Source of the DNA: Acidimicrobiaceae bacterium | GTDB lineage: Bacteria; Actinomycetota; Acidimicrobiia; Acidimicrobiales; RAAP-2 | Length of the DNA: 5,604 nt | Reading direction: 5' to 3' | Assembly (NCBI GenBank): GCA_003152555.1 | Contig: PMAL01000112.1 | Coordinates: forward strand, 1 to 5,604 | Shown here: piece after piece, positions 1-4,368 of the stretch | Layout: every line of letters starts with the position of its first letter | Position numbering within the stretch: the first letter of the stretch is position 1 | Translations under genes and position numbers: made by a program | The notes under the pieces: model-generated | Databases searched by the model: none | Told to the model about the DNA's origin: nothing | The model's input: only the letters and a program-made list of their open reading frames with translations

Positions 1-63
1 GTGTATCACAGCACCTGCAAACCGCATAACAACAGTCTGTGGGTCCAAGACCGTTGTAGTCAT
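1..63 (-). CDS. possible 5' end of a minus-strand gene, cut by the window edge (unrecognised)
   Basis: An ATG at 63-61 opens a frame that stays open to the window edge, giving 21 codons that begin MTTTVLDPQTVVMRFAGAVIH. I do not recognise the product. No clear Shine-Dalgarno lies upstream (the preceding bases read ggtacctgactattgcc). A leaderless start from a GACTAT -10-like hexamer 4 bases before the ATG is conceivable but weak. A run of 21 sense codons is common by chance and the third positions show little GC bias, so this may not be a gene. If real, it would lie 196 bases downstream of cysA in the same direction, too far to assume operon membership. Confidence 0.2.
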   Translation of the reverse strand, partial: MTTTVLDPQTVVMRFAGAVIH

Positions 64-259
64 GGCAATAGTCAGGTACCGGAGATTGTTGGTGTCGACG
101 GCCCTCTCAGGTGTCGAAGGCCCGACATGAACCCCTACGCCGCAGCTACTGGATTACACAGTGATTTGACAATGTTTTTGAAGCGCAAAAGGGGGGATCC
201 GAAGATGAATCCGGTCGCTGACAGGCTTCGACATAATCCGCCATGTTGCCGTGTGTGAC
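64..259. other. intergenic region downstream of cysA, no clear gene or terminator
   Basis: These 196 bases follow the cysA stop codon in the transcription direction. I find no convincing intrinsic terminator: the best candidates are short stems such as GGAT/ATCC around the GGATCC at 195-200, without a proper U-run. An exact 8-bp direct repeat, GGTGTCGA, sits at 91-98 and 110-117, 19 bases start to start, just upstream of the possible start codon at 63. On the plus strand a TTGACA occurs at 166-171 with no matching -10. How the operon transcript ends is not evident from this stretch. Confidence 0.5.
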
Positions 260-1210
260 TTATGCCGGGACACCCGCGCTCATGCGCGCCCGTAACGAGA
301 CATGCTCGCCCACCACGAGATTGAGCCGCTGAGCATCGTCGTGCGTTAATTGGACCCACGATGACGTACCCTCGCCGTCAACCACTACGACACGTACCTC
401 GAAGCCCAAACGCACCACGTCGGTGACAGTGGCCGAGACGCCCTGACCGGGCTGGCACAGTTCAATGTCGTGAGGACGGCACGCGACGCCATTAAGAGTG
501 GTGATTGGCCCCAAGAATCCCTGGACGAAGTCGTTGGCCGGCTTGTCGTACATCGCGTCGGGCGTGCCCGCCTGCTCAATGCGACCTTCGTTGAGTATCA
601 CCAGTCGGTCGGCAATCTCCATGGCTTCAGCCTGGTCGTGAGTGACGAGGATTGTCGTCACTCCCAGGTCACGTTGCAGCGACCGGACCCAACTACGCAG
701 TTCACCGCGCACTTGGGCGTCCAGCGCGGCAAACGGTTCGTCGAGCAACAGCACGTCGGGCTTGATCGCCAGCGCCCTCGCGAGCGCCATGCGCTGACGT
801 TGTCCGCCGGAAAGTTGTCGCGGGTAGCGTTCGGCGAAGGCCTCGAGGCGCACCAGGTGCAGGAGATCGTCGACCTCTTGACGCATCTGAGACTTGGGCA
901 CTCGCTGCACCTTGAGGCCGTATGCCACGTTGTCAAAGACAGTCATCTGGCGAAAGGGCGCGTAGTCCTGAAAGCAGAAACCGATATGGCGATCCCGTGC
1001 CGGTACGTTGGTCACGTCACGACCATCGAGTTCGATGTGGCCCTCATCGAGCGGTTCCAGGCCCGCGATGATGCGCAGCAGCGTTGACTTGCCCGAACCC
1101 GACGGCCCGAGCAGCGCGGTGAGCGAGCCCTGGGGCACCTCATCGCTCACGTCGTCGAGCACGAGATCGCGGCCGAAATATTTGGTTACTCCACTAAGCA
1201 AGATACTCAT
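260..1210 (-). CDS. cysA: sulfate/thiosulfate import ATP-binding protein CysA
   Basis: This is the cytoplasmic ATPase that drives sulfate/thiosulfate uptake; it works as a dimer under the CysT-CysW channel. The 316-residue product has all ABC nucleotide-binding elements in order: Walker A GPSGSGKST (35-43), Q-loop Gln81, signature LSGGQ (133-137), Walker B LLLDEP (154-159), D-loop ALD (162-164) and switch His191. The segment FRQMTVFDNVAYGL (86-99) resembles the FRHMTVFDNVAFGL hallmark of CysA, and RPHDIEL (245-251) matches the start of the CysA C-terminal regulatory domain, which here runs to the end. The length is slightly short for the family, at the C-terminus. The ATG at 1210-1208 is preceded by AAGGA six bases upstream and overlaps the end of cysW by 17 bases, indicating translational coupling. 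Oddities: the Q-loop reads QDYAPFRQ where QHYALFRH is usual, and Cys79 sits next to it. The subfamily is secure; sulfate over molybdate specificity rests on context and the FRxMTV motif. Confidence 0.95.
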   Translation of the reverse strand: MSILLSGVTKYFGRDLVLDDVSDEVPQGSLTALLGPSGSGKSTLLRIIAGLEPLDEGHIELDGRDVTNVPARDRHIGFCFQDYAPFRQMTVFDNVAYGLKVQRVPKSQMRQEVDDLLHLVRLEAFAERYPRQLSGGQRQRMALARALAIKPDVLLLDEPFAALDAQVRGELRSWVRSLQRDLGVTTILVTHDQAEAMEIADRLVILNEGRIEQAGTPDAMYDKPANDFVQGFLGPITTLNGVACRPHDIELCQPGQGVSATVTDVVRLGFEVRVVVVDGEGTSSWVQLTHDDAQRLNLVVGEHVSLRARMSAGVPA

Positions 1211-2006
1211 TGCGTTTCCTTTCGCGGTGTCGGGCCACGCCCAGAATTAAGAGCAGAACTATCGAGGTGAGCGCTAGCAGCACGGCACCGACGAAGCCTT
1301 GGTAGCTGTTGAAATTGTCGAAGTTGGCGCCAATATCGAGCGTCAGCGTTTGGGTCACGAGCGCGATGTTGCCCGAGACAATCAATACCGCGCCGTACTC
1401 GCCGATCACGCGCGCCAGGGTGAGTGACACCCCGTAGGCGGTCGCCCAGGTAATCGAGCGCAAAGTGATTGTGAAAAATATCCGAATCGGTCCGGCGCCG
1501 AGGGTTGATGCCGTCTTTTCCTGATGGTCCCCCAATTCGCGCAGCAGGGGAATCACTTGGCGCGAGACGAGCGGCAACGACACGAAGAGCGAGGCCATCA
1601 CGATGCCCGGGAAGGAGAACATCACCTGCCAGCCCAACTTCGCGAGTATCGTTCCGAACCATCCGCCTTGCGCGTAGACCAGTTCGAGCACCAAACCCAC
1701 GATGATGGGTGAAATCGCGAGCGGCACGTCGATGATGGTGTCGAGCACGCGGGTGAAGCGAGACGGATGGCGCACGATCCACAGTGACGCACCCACGCCG
1801 AAGATCACGTTGAGCGGCACGGCCACGAGGGCCACCAGGGCCGTCAAGAAGATGGCGTGGTCCATCGATTGGTCGCGCATCGCCGTCCAGAAGGCGCCCA
1901 AACCGTGTATGAAGGCCTGCTGGAAGACAAAGACCAGCGGCAGACCTACCAGCAGGCCGACGTAGCCAAGGACCGAAATTCGCAGGATCAGCGAAGAACG
2001 GGTCAC
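1194..2006 (-). CDS. cysW: sulfate/thiosulfate ABC transporter permease CysW
   Basis: This is the second membrane subunit of the sulfate importer, pairing with CysT to form the channel and docking on CysA. The 270-residue protein is strongly hydrophobic, with about six membrane segments (roughly 8-32, 51-78, 91-113, 126-150, 187-212, 237-258). The cytoplasmic EAA coupling loop is visible as EKTASTLGAGPIRIFFTITL (163-182), followed by ARVIGEYGAVLIVSG (198-212), the equivalent of the ARALGEFGAVSVVSG stretch of known CysW proteins. After the EAA loop it reads TLRSI where TLPNI is usual. The start is GTG at 2006-2004, overlapping the cysT TGA by four bases (GTGA), a typical coupled junction. The stop TAG at 1196-1194 lies inside cysA. 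The protein contains no cysteine. Naming as CysW rather than CysT follows from its second position and the GEYGAV...SGN sequence. Confidence 0.93.
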   Translation of the reverse strand: MTRSSLILRISVLGYVGLLVGLPLVFVFQQAFIHGLGAFWTAMRDQSMDHAIFLTALVALVAVPLNVIFGVGASLWIVRHPSRFTRVLDTIIDVPLAISPIIVGLVLELVYAQGGWFGTILAKLGWQVMFSFPGIVMASLFVSLPLVSRQVIPLLRELGDHQEKTASTLGAGPIRIFFTITLRSITWATAYGVSLTLARVIGEYGAVLIVSGNIALVTQTLTLDIGANFDNFNSYQGFVGAVLLALTSIVLLLILGVARHRERKRNEYLA

Positions 2007-2875
2007 GCGCGGTGCCTCGCCAGTCGCTGGGCCGTCACGTTAAAGAAAATGAGCAGTGCGAGCGCGATGATCAGCAGCGCCACGGCGACCGACGCCGCGC
2101 TGTTGGTCTGGTCGGAAACCGCGAGGGAGTAGATGTAGGAGCTCGCCACTTCGGAGCGATACGGCAGGTTGTTCGAGATAAACACCACCGAGCCGTACTC
2201 GCCAATCGCACGCGCGAACGCGAGGCCCGTGCCCGTAAGCAATGCTGGCATCAGGGCCGGCAAGGTAATCGTGCGGAAGACTCGCGCCGGCGAGGCGCCC
2301 AACGTCGCTGCCGCCGATTCGGCGCTGAACGTGAAGGACTCCAATACCGGCTGGACCGAACGAACGGTGAAGGGCAGGGTCACAAACATGATCGCGACGG
2401 TCACGCCAATCCAGGTGCCGGTGATGTTGACGTGCAACGGCGACAGCGGACCGTAGAGCGTATAGAAGATCACGCCAGCGACGACAGTGGGCAACGCGAA
2501 TGGTAGATCAATGATGGCGTTGAGAATCGCCTGACCGGGGAAACGGTCACGCACCAGGACCCACGCCGTGGCGAGTCCGGCGACGGCGTTGAATGCCGAG
2601 GCAATGAAGGAACACATCAGCGTGAGTCGCAGCGCGTCGATCGATTCCTGCTGGGTCACCGCGTGCCAAAAGGAACCCAAACCCTCGTTGAACGCGTTGG
2701 TCACGAGCGCGGCGAGCGGGATCAATACCAAGAGACTGAGATAGGTAACCGCGAGCGACTTCGCGGAGCCTCGGCCAAATGCGGTGGCCGCCCGGACGCC
2801 ACGCAACTGCCGCCACGTGTCTGGCGGCAGTTGCGTGTTAGTGAGTGGGGGAGGTTTAGGCGGTGCTGCCAGCAA
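2003..2875 (-). CDS. cysT: sulfate/thiosulfate ABC transporter permease CysT (CysU); start uncertain
   Basis: This is the first membrane subunit of the sulfate importer. About six membrane segments are visible (roughly 43-63, 83-110, 121-145, 155-172, 208-234, 260-282 counted from the longest start). The EAA loop is ESAAATLGASPARVFRTITL (186-205), followed by ARAIGEYGSVVFIS (221-234), which is close to the GEYGSV segment of CysT. The longest frame starts at TTG 2875-2873, 20 bases inside sbp, with a GGAG only four bases before it. Its first 24 residues, rich in Pro and Gln, look unlike a permease N-terminus and are partly encoded by a perfect inverted repeat (2800-2837). A second TTG at 2806-2804 would give MRGVRAATAFGRGSAK and then the first membrane helix, closer to a usual CysT. 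No good Shine-Dalgarno marks either start. The stop TGA overlaps the cysW GTG. The function is secure; the start is not. Confidence 0.93.
   Translation of the reverse strand: MLAAPPKPPPLTNTQLPPDTWRQLRGVRAATAFGRGSAKSLAVTYLSLLVLIPLAALVTNAFNEGLGSFWHAVTQQESIDALRLTLMCSFIASAFNAVAGLATAWVLVRDRFPGQAILNAIIDLPFALPTVVAGVIFYTLYGPLSPLHVNITGTWIGVTVAIMFVTLPFTVRSVQPVLESFTFSAESAAATLGASPARVFRTITLPALMPALLTGTGLAFARAIGEYGSVVFISNNLPYRSEVASSYIYSLAVSDQTNSAASVAVALLIIALALLIFFNVTAQRLARHRA
2800..2837 (-). promoter_or_regulatory. perfect 16-bp stem-loop just after sbp, overlapping the 5' end of cysT
   Basis: Arms 2800-2815 and 2822-2837 are exact reverse complements (CACGCAACTGCCGCCA on the minus strand, then its partner) around the six-base loop GACACG. 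In the transcript the stem begins about 18 bases after the sbp stop codon. No U-run follows, so it is not a standard intrinsic terminator. Stable stem-loops after the binding-protein gene are known in ABC-importer operons, where they protect the upstream message so that binding protein exceeds permease; that role is inferred here. The 3' arm contains the alternative TTG start of cysT, so the stem may also limit cysT translation. Confidence 0.75.
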
Positions 2876-3971
2876 ATTTCTCCAAATATGTCACGATGCC
2901 AAACTTGGGATAGGTCGTGTTGTTCGCGGGGAATACAACCGCGGGCGAGAAGAACTCGAGGTTCACCGCTGGCCAGCCGCCCAAGCTCTCGACGGTGATG
3001 AGGTCGGTCGACTTCTTAAATGACGCGAACTTGCCTTCAGTGCTCGCCCAGACGCTTTTCAACACCGAACGGTAGCCGAGCGACGCAAAGGCGGTCTGAC
3101 CGGGCGTCGAGAAGAGGTACTGGTAGAAGGCCACTGCGGAGGGATTGGTGACACCCGTGTCGGTGAGGGCAATCGGGTTCTCGATGAGCAAGGTCTGTGG
3201 CGGCGTCACGATCTGCAGCTGGTCACCGGCGCCAATCGCGGCGTCGATGTCGTCTTCGTAGTCAATCAGAACGTTACCCGTGCCCGCAATGAAAGCGGCC
3301 AGGGCGGCCGACCCGCTCGTTGGCTGGGCGACGGTGTTTGCGAGCAGGGCCTTCAGGTAGTTCTGACCCTGTTTTGGCGACCGGCCGATCGCAACCTGCG
3401 CGCCGTATCCGGCGAGCAAGTTCCAGCGCGCGCTACCCGACGTGACGGGGTTGGGTGTCACCACCTGGACGCCGCTCTTAGTGAGCGAGCCCCAGTTCTT
3501 GATGCCCAATGGATTGCCGGGGCGTACCGCGAACGCGACCACGGAGTCGGTCACGATGCCGGGCGTGCGGTAGGTAGTCTGTGCCTTCTGTAGTCGCAGG
3601 GACGCGTTAACCCCACCCACGCTCAACTCTTGACTCGCCCAATTGGCGGCCACTCGCCCAGCCGTAACAAGCGTCTGCAAATTAGGTTCGTACGAGAGAT
3701 TGACAATGTCGGCCGGCTGCCCCGCGACCACGTTGTTGGTCTCGGTGTCCGACGCGCCAAATGAATTAGTAAAGGTGACGCCCGCACCCGCTGACGTAGC
3801 TTGAAAATCGGCTTCAAGTATTTTGTAGGCCGGCCCCACCACCGAATAGCCAACAATATTGACTGTCGTGGATGCGGCTTGGGCCGGTTCCAGCGCCAAC
3901 GACGTGAGTGGCAATGCGGCGGCAGCGCTTAGGGCTGTCAGCTGGAACCACTTAGAGGAACGGAGGTGCAT
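2856..3971 (-). CDS. sbp: sulfate/thiosulfate-binding protein (exported solute-binding subunit)
   Basis: This is the extracytoplasmic receptor that binds sulfate or thiosulfate and delivers it to CysT-CysW. The 371-residue precursor starts with a Sec signal: basic n-region (Arg4, Lys7), hydrophobic core 9-26, and a likely cut after AQA at 32, leaving about 339 residues. There is no lipobox cysteine. Family landmarks are visible: SFGASDTETNNVVAGQPADIV (70-90), the region near TDSVVAFAVRPGNP (141-154), VVTPNPVTSGSARWNLLAGYGA (170-191), LIDYEDD (235-241), QTLLIENPIA (259-268) and LGGWPAVNLEFFSP (330-343). These match the SVVxFVVRxGNP, VVTPNPxTSGxARWN and LIENPIAV stretches of known sulfate-binding proteins. 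The ATG at 3971-3969 has AAGGAG nine bases upstream. The mature protein has no Cys and no Met; the initiator is the only sulfur-containing residue. It is first in the operon. The ligand could be sulfate, thiosulfate or both; the sequence does not decide. Confidence 0.94.
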   Translation of the reverse strand: MHLRSSKWFQLTALSAAAALPLTSLALEPAQAASTTVNIVGYSVVGPAYKILEADFQATSAGAGVTFTNSFGASDTETNNVVAGQPADIVNLSYEPNLQTLVTAGRVAANWASQELSVGGVNASLRLQKAQTTYRTPGIVTDSVVAFAVRPGNPLGIKNWGSLTKSGVQVVTPNPVTSGSARWNLLAGYGAQVAIGRSPKQGQNYLKALLANTVAQPTSGSAALAAFIAGTGNVLIDYEDDIDAAIGAGDQLQIVTPPQTLLIENPIALTDTGVTNPSAVAFYQYLFSTPGQTAFASLGYRSVLKSVWASTEGKFASFKKSTDLITVESLGGWPAVNLEFFSPAVVFPANNTTYPKFGIVTYLEKFAGSTA

Positions 3972-3980
3972 TAGTTGAAG

Positions 3981-3986
3981 CTCCTT
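3981..3986 (-). promoter_or_regulatory. ribosome binding site of sbp
   Basis: AAGGAG on the minus strand lies nine bases before the sbp ATG. It is the clearest Shine-Dalgarno in the operon and fixes the sbp start. By comparison cysT has only a poorly spaced GGAG or nothing, consistent with the binding protein being made in greater amount than the permease. Confidence 0.85.
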
Positions 3987-3993
3987 TTTCTAT

Positions 3994-4022
3994 ATCCTAG
4001 TAACTCACTAGAATTTATTGAA
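3994..4022 (-). promoter_or_regulatory. possible sbp operon promoter
   Basis: On the minus strand a -35-like TTCAAT (4022-4017) and a -10-like TAGGAT (3999-3994) are separated by 17 bases. The -10 keeps the key TA...T positions; the -35 matches the consensus at only three of six. Transcription would start near 3987, leaving a leader of about 15-18 bases that barely contains the ribosome binding site. An alternative -10, TAGTAT at 4102-4097, would give a leader of about 120 bases. Both calls are by eye and weak. Confidence 0.35.
3997..4011. promoter_or_regulatory. 15-bp inverted repeat, possible operator
   Basis: CTAGT-aactc-ACTAG is a perfect 5+5 dyad with a five-base centre. It lies across the spacer and overlaps the candidate -10 of the sbp promoter, the position expected of a repressor site. 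The cognate regulator cannot be named from the window; a cysteine/sulfur-responsive repressor would fit the operon's role, but this is inference. Confidence 0.4.
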
Positions 4023-4042
4023 ATAGTAGTGTATCAACTCCT

Positions 4043-4058
4043 GCACATTGCAAGGTGC
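4043..4058. promoter_or_regulatory. 16-bp near-perfect palindrome, possible operator
   Basis: GCACATTGCAAGGTGC pairs at seven of eight symmetric positions (only the fifth pair, 4047/4054, fails). It is about 72-87 bases upstream of the sbp ATG, upstream of the weaker candidate promoter and inside the leader if the upstream -10 is used. The size and symmetry suit a dimeric DNA-binding protein. No such regulator is encoded in the window. Confidence 0.4.
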
Positions 4059-4312
4059 GTTTTGGAATCTTTTTTTGGGCTCAGTTTTCCTTATGAATAC
4101 TAGGTTTTAGCTCGAATCTGGTCCGGACTCCCCCGATTATCGAGTTCAGGATCTCGATGCTGAAAGGCTCAACTCACCGTCACTGGGCCGAGCGGCGCCG
4201 CTTCGTGCCACTGTGATTCACGGGCCTTCAGATGGGCCGACGAGTACAGGGGCGAGTGGAACCTATGAGTGAAGGCAATGGATCTCTTCGGCGTCGGATT
4301 CGATTCTTAGAC

Positions 4313-4347
4313 AACAAGAACCCGGCCGCTCGGGCCGGGTTCTTGTT
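4313..4347 (-). terminator. intrinsic terminator of acs (probably bidirectional)
   Basis: Perfect 15-bp arms at 4313-4327 and 4333-4347 (AACAAGAACCCGGCC and its reverse complement) enclose a five-base loop. The stem starts 21 bases after the acs stop codon. The GC-rich core is flanked by A-rich and T-rich arm ends, so the transcript's 3' side reads UUCUUGUUGU. The symmetric ends would also work on plus-strand transcripts. It separates acs from the sulfate operon. Confidence 0.85.
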
Positions 4348-4368
4348 CGCACGTTGACCGCGGCCGGT

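Larger units (their letters stand above)
3972..4312. other. non-coding region between acs terminator and sbp
   Basis: These 341 bases contain no credible gene. The half nearest sbp (3972-about 4110) is AT-rich and looks like the operon control region: ribosome binding site, possible promoter, two dyads, an A7 run on the minus strand at 4076-4070, and the heptamer CCTAGTA once on each strand (plus at 3996-4002, minus at 4104-4098). The half nearest acs (about 4111-4312) is GC-rich. It holds a perfect 12-bp palindrome AGCGGCGCCGCT at 4191-4202, a 6-bp stem ATCGAG/CTCGAT at 4139-4144 and 4153-4158 with an eight-base loop, and GTGATTCAC at 4213-4221. I could not match it to a tRNA, a SAM riboswitch or another known RNA; its role is unknown. 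Confidence 0.6.

Noticed and set aside
1..258. 85-codon plus-strand frame open at the left edge
   Set aside because: It has no recognisable domain, biased composition (many Arg, Pro, Cys), and ends just beyond the cysA 3' end; it looks like a chance frame in non-coding DNA.
205..258. 17-codon plus-strand frame with a G-rich stretch before ATG and a Cys-Cys pair, resembling cysteine-attenuator leader peptides known upstream of sulfur genes in mycobacteria
   Set aside because: It faces the wrong way: nothing but antisense cysA follows. The two Cys codons are too few to be a convincing attenuator.
470..1087. 205-codon plus-strand frame
   Set aside because: It is exactly antisense to cysA, whose motifs are unambiguous; the translation has no family features.
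2012..2506. 164-codon plus-strand frame
   Set aside because: It is antisense to cysT and very rich in Arg, Gln and Glu, the usual product of reading a GC-rich gene backwards.
4290..4312. TTCGATTC resembling a tRNA T-loop
   Set aside because: The flanking bases do not pair as a T-stem and no acceptor, D or anticodon arms can be drawn.
3972..4312. SAM riboswitch upstream of a sulfur operon
   Set aside because: I looked on the minus strand for conserved SAM-I and SAM-IV core sequences and saw none; a covariance search would settle it.
4265..4357. 30-codon plus-strand frame MSEGNGSLRRRIRFLDNK...
   Set aside because: It runs straight through the acs terminator stem and has no good ribosome binding site.
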